Notes: generated from the sequence alone by a model not told the origin. A stretch of DNA of 64,000 bases from Buchananella hordeovulneris (GCF_001907235.1 NZ_MQVS01000001.1:310001-374000); one strand, 5' to 3'; positions 1 through 10,492 are shown, counted from the stretch's first letter. Program-made: numbers and translations.

Positions 1-212
1 CGATGCACGACGACGAGCTCGATCGGCTCTCGGCCCGCGAGCGCGAGGTGATGCGCTTGATTGCCCGCGGCTACACCTATAAGGAGGCGGCCAGCGAATT
101 GTTTATCTCCGTGAAGACCATTGAGACGCACGTGAGTGCGGTGTTACGCAAATTGCAGTTGTCTAACCGACACGAGTTGACGCGGTGGGCGGCGGTGCGG
201 CATTTGCTTTAG
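1..212 (+). CDS. LuxR/NarL-family response regulator, C-terminal end only
   Basis: The gene begins before base 1, so only about 70 C-terminal residues are visible. They form a LuxR-type helix-turn-helix: LSAREREVM opens the domain and SVKTIETHVSAVLRKL is the recognition-helix region. Proteins ending this way are mostly two-component response regulators that bind DNA as dimers after phosphorylation of an N-terminal receiver domain, but that domain is outside the window, so this part is inference. The last 50 bases overlap the 3' end of the convergent MarR gene. Confidence 0.85.
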   Translation, partial: MHDDELDRLSAREREVMRLIARGYTYKEAASELFISVKTIETHVSAVLRKLQLSNRHELTRWAAVRHLL

Positions 213-726
213 GTTCGTTGGCTGGGCAGGTTGAGGGCAAGCAGCGAGCGACTTTGTGCATCGCCTCACGCAGTGCTTGGGTGTCGCTGCAAGTCAAATG
301 TGAGAAGAAAAACTCGCGGAGCGCAGCGAGGTGTTTGACGCGGGTGTCTCGCAGTTTGGTGCGCCCGGCGTCGGTGAGGCGGGCGTGGGCGGCGCGCCGG
401 TCTTGATGCCCGGCGAGGCGAGTGACGTAGCCGAGGTCGACGAGGCGGTCGACAGCCCGGGTGGCGCCCGACGGGGTCAGGCGCAACTGTTGCGCCACTT
501 GCCGCATTTGCAGGGTCTGTTCGGGGGCGGTGGCCAGCGCCGACAGCAGATTAAAGTCAGTGAGCCCCAGCCCGGCGTCGGCGGCGAGGCAGGCATCGAG
601 ATGTCGTTCCGTGGCGTGGAAGACGTCCGTACACAGCTTCCAAGTTTCCCACTCCAGCAGCGTCAGCGGGGAGGTGGTGCGGGTTTGCATGTGGCCCACG
701 GTACCGTCAAACAGGTCTGTATTCAC
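163..726 (-). CDS. MarR-family transcriptional regulator
   Basis: A winged-helix regulator of MarR type. Visible family marks are the dimerisation/HTH stretch LTDFNLLSALA, the recognition part LTPSGATRAVDRLVDLGYV and the wing QDRRAAHARLTDAG. The start is uncertain: the GTG at 726 has GAGG four bases upstream, while the ATG at 690 has no clear ribosome-binding site but gives a more usual N-terminus (175 instead of 187 residues). The gene is divergent from wrbA, so it may control that quinone reductase as MarR proteins often do with neighbouring redox or efflux genes; this is inference. A 10-bp palindrome, ACGGTACCGT (698-707), lies between the two candidate starts. The C-terminal tail (after about CLPSTCPANEP) is Ala/Pro-rich and overlaps the LuxR gene. 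Confidence 0.85.
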   Translation of the reverse strand: MNTDLFDGTVGHMQTRTTSPLTLLEWETWKLCTDVFHATERHLDACLAADAGLGLTDFNLLSALATAPEQTLQMRQVAQQLRLTPSGATRAVDRLVDLGYVTRLAGHQDRRAAHARLTDAGRTKLRDTRVKHLAALREFFFSHLTCSDTQALREAMHKVARCLPSTCPANEPKANAAPPPTASTRVG

Positions 727-790
727 TTTTCCTCGCGGACGGGCCCGTGTAGCATGTCCGTGTCGTCCAAATTTGAAAAGGGAGAGTTTG

Positions 791-1387
791 ATGACCAAGG
801 TTGCGATCATTTACTACTCGGCCACCGGGCACGGCACCGCCATGGCCAAGGTGCTGGCGGAAGCCGCCGAAGCTGCTGGGGCTGAGGTGCGCGTGCGGCA
901 CATTGCCGAAACCGTTGACCCGTCCGTGTTCGCCGGCAACCCGGCCTGGACCGCCAACTACGAGGCCACCAAGGACCTCCCGGCCGCTACCGGCGCCGAC
1001 ATCGAGTGGGCCGACGCCGTCATCTTCGGCTCCCCGACCCGCTTCTCCTCGCCGGCTGGCCAGTTCCAGACCTTCATCGATGGTCTGGGGGGCCTGTGGT
1101 TCCAAGGCAAGCTCGCCAACAAGGTCTACGCGGCCTTCACCTCGGCGCAGACCGCGCACGGTGGCCACGAGACCACTTTGCAGAAGATCTACCAGATGGT
1201 GATGCACTTCGGTGGCATCATCGTCGCCCCGGGCTTCACCGACGCGGTGAAGTTCGGTGACGGCAACCCGTACGGTGTCTCGCACGCCACCGGTGCCAAC
1301 AACACTGACGACCTCGCCGAGGCCACCCGCGCCGCCCTGAAGCACCTGGCGGAGCGCGTGGTCGAGGTTACCGGCAAGCTCGCCTGA
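791..1387 (+). CDS. wrbA: NAD(P)H:quinone oxidoreductase, WrbA type
   Basis: A 198-residue flavodoxin-like protein, the usual WrbA length. WrbA is a tetrameric FMN enzyme that reduces quinones with NAD(P)H by two electrons and so limits semiquinone and oxidative stress in the cytoplasm. The FMN phosphate loop is at the N-terminus (YYSATGHGTAMAKV), followed by the family motifs GSPTRFSSPAGQFQTFID, FTSAQTAHGGHETT and PYGVSHATG near the C-terminus. The ATG at 791 follows GGGAGA at a good distance; in-frame sequence upstream is not homologous. It is divergent from a MarR regulator and followed by a strong hairpin at 1418-1460. Confidence 0.93.
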   Translation: MTKVAIIYYSATGHGTAMAKVLAEAAEAAGAEVRVRHIAETVDPSVFAGNPAWTANYEATKDLPAATGADIEWADAVIFGSPTRFSSPAGQFQTFIDGLGGLWFQGKLANKVYAAFTSAQTAHGGHETTLQKIYQMVMHFGGIIVAPGFTDAVKFGDGNPYGVSHATGANNTDDLAEATRAALKHLAERVVEVTGKLA

Positions 1388-1417
1388 GCTGTCGCAGCCT
1401 GCGGCCCCTGGCCGAGC

Positions 1418-1460
1418 TGACAGGGGGCGGCACCCGCACGGGTGCCGCCCCTTACCTGTC
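1418..1460. terminator. Hairpin terminator between wrbA and the DUF1963 gene
   Basis: GGGGCGGCACCC and GGGTGCCGCCCC form a perfect 12-bp stem with a 4-base loop, extended outward by GACAGG/CCTGTC. It sits between two convergent genes and can serve both strands. There is no long T run, as is common in high-G+C actinobacteria. Confidence 0.75.
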
Positions 1461-1467
1461 GGTGCGG

Positions 1468-2232
1468 CTAGCGGGTGAGGAACAGGCGGAAGGTTGGGGC
1501 CGGGGCGCTGGGGGTCGTGTCCACCACGTACCCCACGCCGTCGAGCAGGAAGTTGGCGATGCCCACCATGTCGTCGTCCACCTCGGTATAGCCGGTGAGA
1601 TAGTCGCTGGCCGCCGCCACCCCGGCCGCCAGGGCCGCGGCCCCGTCGGCCACCTGCAGGCGGTAGTCCAGTTGCAGCAACACGCGGGAGCCCGGGGCGA
1701 AGTCCGCGGGCATTCCGCCGCGCAGCGCCCAGTAGGGCAGCCCGGCGGCCTTGGTGAAGACCTCGCCGTCGAAGCCGAGCGGGTATGCCGTCTCTTCGGG
1801 CAGGTCGAAGAACCGCTCGTCGTAAAACTGGGGTTCCAGTTCGGCTGGTACCCCGTCGTCTTGGGCGCGCCAGGCGGTGGCCCACAGCTCCAATAGCACC
1901 CCCGTGTTGCCTGGCGGGGCGGGGGTGGGGGCAGCGGTCAGTTCGCTGTGGGGCAGCAGGAAGCAGGCGTTGGCCCCGTGCTCGGGTTCCCAGAAGAAGC
2001 AGACGTTGTCACTGTCGCACTTAAACAGGTAGAGGGTGTGCCCGGCGGGCAGGCGCGCGAGCGCCGGGTGGGCAGCGAACTGGCCGAGGAAGCTCTGAGG
2101 CTGCCCGCACTCGCGGCAGGTGGGCCACAGGTGCGGGGGAAACCCGAGGGGCAGGCCGCCGACCTTGTGGGCGGTGGTGGGCCCGGCCGTCGACGGCGGG
2201 GTCAGGGACCAGGTGGGGAAGAACGTCTGCAC
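1468..2232 (-). CDS. DUF1963 family protein
   Basis: A 254-residue protein with a GTG start. It resembles the DUF1963/YwqG family: an N-terminal KVGGLPLGFP region is followed by a CxxC pair (WPTCRECGQP), then QSFLGQF, the usual layout of this family, which may bind a metal through the Cys pair. The middle holds LYLFKCDSDNVCFFWEPEHGANA and the C-terminal half has the FDGEVFTKAAGLPYWALRG region. Biochemical function of the family is not established. It is convergent to wrbA and divergent from the helicase gene, with only 49 bases between the two starts, so both promoters lie in or near that short gap. Confidence 0.7.
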   Translation of the reverse strand: MQTFFPTWSLTPPSTAGPTTAHKVGGLPLGFPPHLWPTCRECGQPQSFLGQFAAHPALARLPAGHTLYLFKCDSDNVCFFWEPEHGANACFLLPHSELTAAPTPAPPGNTGVLLELWATAWRAQDDGVPAELEPQFYDERFFDLPEETAYPLGFDGEVFTKAAGLPYWALRGGMPADFAPGSRVLLQLDYRLQVADGAAALAAGVAAASDYLTGYTEVDDDMVGIANFLLDGVGYVVDTTPSAPAPTFRLFLTR

Positions 2233-2281
2233 CCGACCAGCCTAGCGGCGGGCGACGGCGAGGGCTGGGTAGGCTGGGGGA

Positions 2282-5038
<2,757 letters not shown>

Positions 5039-5052
5039 CCGAGGTGGGCGGA

Positions 5053-5081
5053 GGTGGTCTTCGCGGACGCGCAAGACCGCC
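5053..5081 (+). terminator. Weak hairpin after pcrA
   Basis: GGTGGTCTT and AAGACCGCC pair with one G-T wobble around an 11-base loop, 15 bases after the helicase stop. There is no T run. It is the best terminator candidate here. Confidence 0.35.
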
Positions 5082-5129
5082 AGGCGGGCGGTCTGCATAG
5101 ACGGCCAGCTCCACGGCCCCGCCTCAGGC

Positions 5130-5251
5130 GCACCGCCATGTCCTAGGCGCACCACCATGTGCTAAACGCACCACCATGCCCTTAGAACGCTGAATTAAGG
5201 ACATGGCGGTGCAGCAAGGGCATGCTGGTGCAGCAAGGGCATGATGGTTGC
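5130..5251. repeat. Intergenic 19-bp repeat array, copy 1 (3 + 3 inverted units)
   Basis: Three rightward units start at 5130, 5149 and 5168 (GCACCRCCATGYCCTA type, exact 19-bp steps). Then comes the centre GAACGCTGAA, then three reverse-complement units (TTAAGGACATGGCGGTGC type) with their AAGG at 5197, 5216 and 5235, again 19 bp apart. The array lies in the 292-bp gap between two convergent genes and shares unit and centre sequence with arrays near 10.6 and 33.6 kb. The innermost pair can form a hairpin of about 17 bp. No coding sequence runs through it. I do not recognise it as a named repeat family. Confidence 0.85.
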
Positions 5252-5330
5252 CCAGCGTCGGGGGTGCATGGGCCGGGCAGGCAGTCCGCCCCCGCGGGGG
5301 CGGGTGGCGCCGCGCTCGTCGACCCCGCCC

Positions 5331-7172
5331 CTAGCCCTCGCGGCGGCGCAGGGCCGCAAACGCTCCTGCGCGGGCCATGAGCTCGGCGAACGTGCCCTCC
5401 TCGACTACCCGCCCGGCATCCAACACCACGATGTGGTCGGCGTCGGCCACCGTGGACAGGCGGTGAGCGATGATCACCAGGGTGCGTCCGGCGGTGGCGG
5501 CCCGAATGCCCGCCAGCACCTGGGCTTCGGTGTCCGCGTCGAGCTGGCTGGTGGCCTCGTCCAGGATAGTGATGGGGCTCCGCCGCAGCAGGGCGCGGGC
5601 CAGTGCCAGGCGCTGGCGCTGCCCGCCGGATAGGCGCTCACCCAGCTCGCCCACCACCGTGTCCAGTCCGGCCGGTTCGTGAGCCAGCCACTGGCTCAGC
5701 CCCACCTGCTCACACACCGCCGCCAGCTCGTCGTCGCTGGCGGTGGGACGAGCCAGCAACAGGTTGGCGCGCACCGAATCGTTGAAAACGTGGGGCCGCT
5801 GCGGGGCGTAGGCCACCAGCTCCCGCAGGTGGGTCAGCGAGAGTTCCCGCAGGTCCAACTCGCCCAATGTGACCCGGCCGCTCGTGGGATCCCACATGCG
5901 GTCCAACAGCGCCGCCACCGTCGACTTGCCCGAACCGGAGGCCCCCACCAGCGCCGTGACCTGGCCCGGGCGGATGGTCAGGTCGACGTTGTGCAGCACG
6001 AGGGCGCGCTCCGGCCCACCGGCCGCGCTGGGATAGCGGAAGCTCACGTCGTGCAAGCGCACCGCCGCCCCCGGGTCCGCCTGCGCGTCACGCGGGCGAA
6101 CCGGCTCGGACACCAGGACGGGGCGGTCAGTGATGGCAAAGACCCGGCGGGCGGCGGCGAAGGCCTGATCGAGATCGGCGGCAAAATCCTCCACCGCCAG
6201 CACCGGAGCAAAAGCCCCGAGGCTCACCCCCAACGCCAGGCCCAGCTGGCCGCTGCTCAACTGCCCGGCCTGCATGGCGGTGGCAGCCACCAGAAACACG
6301 GTGAGCAGTGCCCCGGCCGCCAGCGCCTGGTTCAAGCCGCGGCGGGCAGCGATGAACCCGTGCGTGATGTGCAGATCGCGCGTGATTTGCTCCTCCAGGC
6401 GGTCCAGCTGCGTGCTGCGCCGCTCCTGCGCCCCAAACGCCAGCACCTCGCGGACCCCCTGCACCGAGTCGGTGACGTGGTGTGCCAACTGGCCGCGCGT
6501 CACGCGCAAACGGCGGGCTGCTCCGTCGGTGGCCCGCGCCCCCAAGGCCGGGACCACCACCCCCACCAGCAGCAAGAAGGGAGCCAAGGCGAAGGCGAGC
6601 CGCCAGGAGGTGGCCGCCCCCAGGTAACCCAGCAGCGTCAAGGGGGCGACCACGGCGGTCACCAGCGGCACGAGCGTGTGGGCGAAGAACACCTCTATGC
6701 GGTCGACGTCCTTCGTCACCCGCGACATGAGGTCCCCCGCGTCCTGCCCCTCCGTCTGGGCCGGGGCCTGCGGCTGCAGCCGCGCAAAGAAGAAGTTGCG
6801 CAGCAGCGCCAGGGAGCGGAAGGCCACGTAGTGCCCGGCGTACTGCTCCAGATAGCGGGCCAGGCCCTTGGCCAGGGACAATCCCACCAGCACGACGACC
6901 ACCCGACCCAGCGGCCAGGTGGGCTGCCCGGCCGCGCGGGTCGCCACCGCCCAGCCGCCCACCCCGAGCAGGGCCGCCCCCAGCAACAGTCCGGTCAGGC
7001 GGAAGAGCGCAGACAGCCCCAGGGGGGCCAGGACGGGGCGGGTGATGGTCAGCAGACGGCCAGCCAGCTCGCGGCGGGTGGTGGGCAGCGGGAGTGCCGC
7101 AGTGGCCGCGGCAGGCGTGGGCGGCGTCGGCAGGCTCGCCTGGGTGGGGGAGGGCAAGGTCTGGGTGGTCAA
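5331..7172 (-). CDS. CydC-like ABC transporter, fused membrane and ATPase domains
   Basis: A 613-residue exporter-type half transporter. Residues about 40-330 are membrane segments with the CydC-like region KGLARYLEQYAGHY...GDLMSRVTKDVDRIE. The nucleotide-binding domain follows, with Walker A GASGSGKST near 409, signature LSGGQRQRLALARALLR, Walker B TILDEATSQLD and the switch histidine in IIAHRLSTV. It starts inside the stop of the partner gene (ATGA overlap), so the two are co-translated and should form a heterodimer. CydDC proper exports thiols for cytochrome bd assembly, but the same architecture occurs in siderophore transporters. The iron box upstream favours iron or siderophore traffic here; substrate is inference. 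Confidence 0.85.
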   Translation of the reverse strand: MTTQTLPSPTQASLPTPPTPAAATAALPLPTTRRELAGRLLTITRPVLAPLGLSALFRLTGLLLGAALLGVGGWAVATRAAGQPTWPLGRVVVVLVGLSLAKGLARYLEQYAGHYVAFRSLALLRNFFFARLQPQAPAQTEGQDAGDLMSRVTKDVDRIEVFFAHTLVPLVTAVVAPLTLLGYLGAATSWRLAFALAPFLLLVGVVVPALGARATDGAARRLRVTRGQLAHHVTDSVQGVREVLAFGAQERRSTQLDRLEEQITRDLHITHGFIAARRGLNQALAAGALLTVFLVAATAMQAGQLSSGQLGLALGVSLGAFAPVLAVEDFAADLDQAFAAARRVFAITDRPVLVSEPVRPRDAQADPGAAVRLHDVSFRYPSAAGGPERALVLHNVDLTIRPGQVTALVGASGSGKSTVAALLDRMWDPTSGRVTLGELDLRELSLTHLRELVAYAPQRPHVFNDSVRANLLLARPTASDDELAAVCEQVGLSQWLAHEPAGLDTVVGELGERLSGGQRQRLALARALLRRSPITILDEATSQLDADTEAQVLAGIRAATAGRTLVIIAHRLSTVADADHIVVLDAGRVVEEGTFAELMARAGAFAALRRREG

Positions 7173-8770
7173 CGCACGGTTCCTTCTACGAGGGCCAGGC
7201 GGCGATCCGCGTCGGCGATGGTGGCGTGGCGGTGGGAGATGGTCAGGGTGGTGCGGTCCCGGCCCAGGGTGCGCAGGGCGGCCAGGATTTCGGCTTCGGC
7301 GGCTAGGTCGACGTGTGCGGTCGGCTCGTCCAGCAGGAGGAACGGTGCGTCCTTTAAGATGGCGCGGGCAATGGCCACCCGTTGGGCTTCGCCCCCGGAC
7401 AGGGCGGTGGCGCGCTGGCCGACCTCGGTGTCCAGCCCGGCGGGCAGGCGCGCCAGCAGCTCGCCTAGGTGGGCGGCGTGTAGGGCGGCGAGCAGTTCGT
7501 CGTCGGTCGCGGTGGGTTTGGCGAGCAGCAGGTTGTCGCGCAGGGTGCCGGAGAAGAGGTAGGTCGTCTGCTCCACCACCGCCAGGCGGGAGCGGATCCA
7601 GGCCAGGGGGGCGGTGGCCAGGTCGATCCCGTCGAGGCTGACGGTGCCCTGGGCGGGACGGGCCGTGGCCTGCACCAGGGCCGCCAGGGTCGACTTACCG
7701 CCGCCGGAGGGGCCGGTCAGCACGACGTTTTCCCCGGGCGCCACCCGCAGGCTCGCCCCCCGCAGGACGGGAGTGGCCGGGTCGTAGGCGAAGTGGGCGT
7801 CGCGCACCTCCAACTCTCCCGGGGCGGGCAGGGTGGTGGGGACGGTGGCGTCCGGCGCGTCGACGACCGCCGGGACCTGCGCAGTGAAGCGCTTGATCTC
7901 GCGGGCCGCCGCCATGCCGCCCATGCCGAGGTAGAAAAACTGGCCGATGCGATCCAGCGGGTCGAGCATGATGGTGGACAACAGCACCAGGGCCAGGGCC
8001 TGCCCGCCGGTCAGCGCCCCGGCCGCGTGGCGGGTCAGGGCCAACACGACCGCGCCGGTGATCATGCCCAGGGAAAAGACGGAATCGACCACCAGCAGCA
8101 CGATCTGGTTGCCCGCCAGGTAGCGCATGACGCGGCGGCGCACATCTTCGGTGGCCTGCGCCAGCTGCCGGGCCATCGCCTGCCCGGCGTTCATCAGCAC
8201 CAGGGCGGACAGTCCTTGGATGGCGTCGAGTTCCTGGGCCGCCAGGGCGCGGGAGGCGGCCCGGTAGCGGCGGGAGACCGACTTGAAGGCCAGCTGGAAC
8301 AGGCCGACGGTGAGCGGCACCAAGGGAATGGAAATGGCCAGCAGTCCGGCCGCCACCGGGTCCAGGGCGATCGCCACGATCACCAGGATCAGGGCGGGGG
8401 TGGCCAGGGAGGCCAGCATGGGGCCGAGGAAGAGCGCCCGGTAGGTGGCGACACGTTCGACGCCGTCGGTGGCCGTGTTGACGATGCGGCCGGTGCGCTC
8501 CTGGGTGCGTTCGGCGACCCCGAGGGCGAAGACATGGTCCAGAAGTCGGTGTCGCTCGGTCCGCTCCACGCGGGGCAGCAGGCGGCCGCCGAGGAAGCTG
8601 GCCGCCCACGCCGTCAGGGCGCTGATGCTCAAGGCAGTCAGGGCGGCGGGAGTGATTGTGGGGGTGGTGCCTGCGGCGAGTTGGTCGACGCCTCGGCCTA
8701 GCAGGAGGTAGAGGGCGGCCAGGGCGGCCGACGACAGCCAAGCCAGGGCGATGATGGCCCACTTGTGCAT
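7169..8770 (-). CDS. CydD-like ABC transporter, fused membrane and ATPase domains
   Basis: A 533-residue partner of the downstream CydC-like protein. The membrane half contains the CydD-type stretch SIPLVPLTVGLFQLAFKSV followed by ELDAIQGLSALVLMNAGQ, close to the LDxLxGLxTLxLF region of CydD. The ATPase half has Walker A GPSGGGKST near 357, signature LSGGEAQRVAIARAILK, Walker B FLLLDEPTAHVD and ISHRHATIADADR. The signature Glu in place of Gln (LSGGE) and the shortened C-terminus are within family variation. ATG at 8770 follows GGAAGG. Its promoter, on the same strand, overlaps a DtxR/IdeR-like box at 8795-8813, so expression should rise when iron is low. Confidence 0.85.
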   Translation of the reverse strand: MHKWAIIALAWLSSAALAALYLLLGRGVDQLAAGTTPTITPAALTALSISALTAWAASFLGGRLLPRVERTERHRLLDHVFALGVAERTQERTGRIVNTATDGVERVATYRALFLGPMLASLATPALILVIVAIALDPVAAGLLAISIPLVPLTVGLFQLAFKSVSRRYRAASRALAAQELDAIQGLSALVLMNAGQAMARQLAQATEDVRRRVMRYLAGNQIVLLVVDSVFSLGMITGAVVLALTRHAAGALTGGQALALVLLSTIMLDPLDRIGQFFYLGMGGMAAAREIKRFTAQVPAVVDAPDATVPTTLPAPGELEVRDAHFAYDPATPVLRGASLRVAPGENVVLTGPSGGGKSTLAALVQATARPAQGTVSLDGIDLATAPLAWIRSRLAVVEQTTYLFSGTLRDNLLLAKPTATDDELLAALHAAHLGELLARLPAGLDTEVGQRATALSGGEAQRVAIARAILKDAPFLLLDEPTAHVDLAAEAEILAALRTLGRDRTTLTISHRHATIADADRRLALVEGTVR

Positions 8771-8794
8771 TGCGAACCTTCCAGCGACACAACA

Positions 8795-8836
8795 TCAGGT
8801 AAGGGGAACCTTAATTGTTTGCTGACAGGTTGTCAC
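8795..8836 (-). promoter_or_regulatory. Promoter with overlapping DtxR/IdeR-like iron box
   Basis: Read on the minus strand, a -35 GTGACA (8831-8836) and a -10 TAAGGT (8808-8813) are 17 bp apart. The -10 lies within the palindrome TAAGGTTCCCCTTACCTGA (8795-8813), which matches the DtxR/IdeR consensus TTAGGTTAGGCTAACCTAA at about 14 of 19 positions with both AGGT/ACCT half-sites kept. The start codon at 8770 is 25 bases downstream. Placement over the -10 is typical of metal-dependent repression. No dtxR/ideR gene is in the window. Confidence 0.65.
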
Positions 8837-8898
8837 ATCCCTGGGGTGTGATGCTGTCCGGGGGGCACCCGCGTTGTGTCCCTCCCGGCACGGGCGGG

Positions 8899-9903
8899 CT
8901 ATGGGTGGTGGTTGGCGATGATTTGGCGGTAGTGGTCTTCGCGGGCTTTTAGGTCTGCTAGACGGGGGGCGAGTTCGTGGCCGTGTTGGGTGATGAAGTT
9001 GGTGTGGAGTTCCCATTCGGCGTCGTAGAGAGCCGCTTGCCAGCCTGAGGTTTCGCGGCAGTTGGCGTCGTGGGTGGCTACTTCGATCTCATCTGCGGAG
9101 GGTTGGCCGCCAGGTTGCCAGTTCCAGCGGGTGAGGAGGGATGGGGGCATGCGGTGGCGCATGGCGGGCAGCCAGGGTTCGGCCGGGAGGTCGGGGATGC
9201 CTAGGGGAGCCATGCATTGGCGCCAGCGGTCGGCGGCGGCGGGGAGTTCTCCGGTGTTGGTGTCCACGCTTAGGCGATTGAGGAGGGAGCCGGCTTCTTC
9301 TTCAGGGGTTTGGGGACCGGGAAAGTCTTCTGCTTGCTCCGGTAGTGGCTGCGGGACGTAGGCCTTTTCTTGGGGGGTGAGGAGGATGTCTTCGTTTGCT
9401 ATTTCGCACTGGGCGATTTGTTCGTGGAAGGCATCCGATTTGTCCGCGTATGCCCCTTGGGGTACCAAGTCGCCTGGTTCTGTTACTCGGCGGTAGCCGA
9501 AGCGCTGGGCGGCGGCGGGGGTGAGTACTTGGAAGTTGCCGCTGCCTGCGAGGAATTCTGAGCGGGGAGCGTTTGAGTCCCAAATTACTTGGTAGTCGGG
9601 GAACCCGTTTTGGGCCATGCAGGGGGCGATGACCAGCGAATAGGCGTGCAGGCTGAGGGAGCGTTCTTGCCAGCCGTAGTAGGGGTCGGTGGGGAGCGTC
9701 CATTTGGCGCGGTCCTTAGTTATTGCTGGTGCCTGGACTGCGCTGGCTGTCTCCGGGGCGCTCGCTGCTGGCAGGGGTGCTTGCGGTGTTGCTGGGGCGA
9801 GGGGGGCCGAAGGGGCAGGGGCCTGCGCAGTCGAGTCGGTCAGCGCGGTGCAGCCCGCGGCCAATGTTGCTAAAAGCGCGGTCGCTGTCAAGGTCTTTCG
9901 CAT
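8899..9903 (-). CDS. Secreted lipoprotein, unknown function
   Basis: A 334-residue protein starting MRKTLTATALLATLAAGC, a lipoprotein signal with the modified Cys at residue 18. An Ala/Pro-rich spacer of about 45 residues follows, then a soluble domain with several Cys (APCMAQNGFPDY, AQCEIANEDI, WRQCMAPLGIPD, DANCRETSG) that could form disulfides outside the cell. No enzyme motif is visible. In-frame sequence continues upstream to 10017, but the ATG at 9903 is the one that yields the lipobox. It lies 74 bases downstream of a secreted peptidoglycan-binding-like gene on the same strand and may be cotranscribed with it. Similar WxxCM...GxP-type lipoproteins are common in this order but uncharacterised. 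Confidence 0.75.
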   Translation of the reverse strand: MRKTLTATALLATLAAGCTALTDSTAQAPAPSAPLAPATPQAPLPAASAPETASAVQAPAITKDRAKWTLPTDPYYGWQERSLSLHAYSLVIAPCMAQNGFPDYQVIWDSNAPRSEFLAGSGNFQVLTPAAAQRFGYRRVTEPGDLVPQGAYADKSDAFHEQIAQCEIANEDILLTPQEKAYVPQPLPEQAEDFPGPQTPEEEAGSLLNRLSVDTNTGELPAAADRWRQCMAPLGIPDLPAEPWLPAMRHRMPPSLLTRWNWQPGGQPSADEIEVATHDANCRETSGWQAALYDAEWELHTNFITQHGHELAPRLADLKAREDHYRQIIANHHP

Positions 9904-9977
9904 GGGGGGCTTTCTGTGAGAGCGGGGTGGGGAGGCGGGCATATACCGCCTCCCCACCTTCTGGTCGAGGGCGGAGC

Positions 9978-10397
9978 CTAGACCTTCGTTTTGCCGCCGG
10001 TAAGGGTGCGCCACCACATAGCATCCCGTGTTCGAGGCCCATACTCGCCGTCCTCCGGAAGTCTATGCATGCGCTGTATCTTGAGAACTGCGTTGTGGGT
10101 CTCCCAGCCGTAGTAGCCGTCCACGCCTACTTGGGGAATGCCGTTGATCGAGCCGAGGCTTTTCTGCAGCGTTTCGGCTCCAAAGGTGCTCTTGCTGACG
10201 TCATAGGCGAGCCAGCAGTTTGTGAGAGAGTCAGGGGCGAAGGGGAGCCAGAATTTTCCCTGCTTGCCCCGCAAGATTTTTGCGCTCAAGCATTCGCCAG
10301 AAAAGAACGGATTGGCGGCAGCAGATGTTGCGGGAACGGTGAAGAATGCGATGGCGGCCACGATTGTCGCGGCGAGGAGGCGACTTTGCCTGAACAT
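9978..10397 (-). CDS. Small secreted protein with peptidoglycan-binding-like repeat
   Basis: A 139-residue protein with an N-terminal signal (MFRQSRLLAATIVAAIAFF, likely cleaved after ATSAAA). The mature part has two Cys (GECLSAKI, TNCWLAYD) and then a PG_binding_1-like motif: TLQKSLGSINGIPQVGVDGYYG, with the diagnostic VDGYYGWET and GEYGPRTRDAMW. Such domains bind cell-wall peptides or are carried by phage-like and actinobacterial secreted proteins. The start follows a strong ribosome-binding site (AAAGGAGGAAGA). Its own promoter can be read (10435-10463), and a 16-bp A+T palindrome sits just upstream of it. Confidence 0.8.
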   Translation of the reverse strand: MFRQSRLLAATIVAAIAFFTVPATSAAANPFFSGECLSAKILRGKQGKFWLPFAPDSLTNCWLAYDVSKSTFGAETLQKSLGSINGIPQVGVDGYYGWETHNAVLKIQRMHRLPEDGEYGPRTRDAMWWRTLTGGKTKV

Positions 10398-10434
10398 TCT
10401 TCCTCCTTTCGGGAGAGGGTGCCTGTGGTTGAAT

Positions 10435-10463
10435 AAGGTAATCTGTGGTTGGTGATACGGCAA
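10435..10463 (-). promoter_or_regulatory. Promoter of the peptidoglycan-binding-like gene
   Basis: On the minus strand, -35 TTGCCG (10458-10463) and -10 TACCTT (10435-10440) are separated by exactly 17 bp. Transcription would start near 10428, about 30 bases before the ATG at 10397. Confidence 0.5.
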
Positions 10464-10476
10464 GAGGAAACTGGTC

Positions 10477-10492
10477 ACTAAAATATTTTAGT
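10477..10492. promoter_or_regulatory. Perfect 16-bp A+T palindrome, candidate operator
   Basis: ACTAAAATATTTTAGT is a perfect palindrome in a high-G+C setting, 14 bp upstream of the -35 at 10458-10463. Its position suits an activator or an upstream repressor site. The regulator is unknown. Confidence 0.45.

Noticed and set aside
5679-7562. Plus-strand open frame opposite the CydC-like gene
   Set aside because: Gln/His/Arg-rich composition typical of an antisense frame; the minus strand encodes a complete ABC protein.
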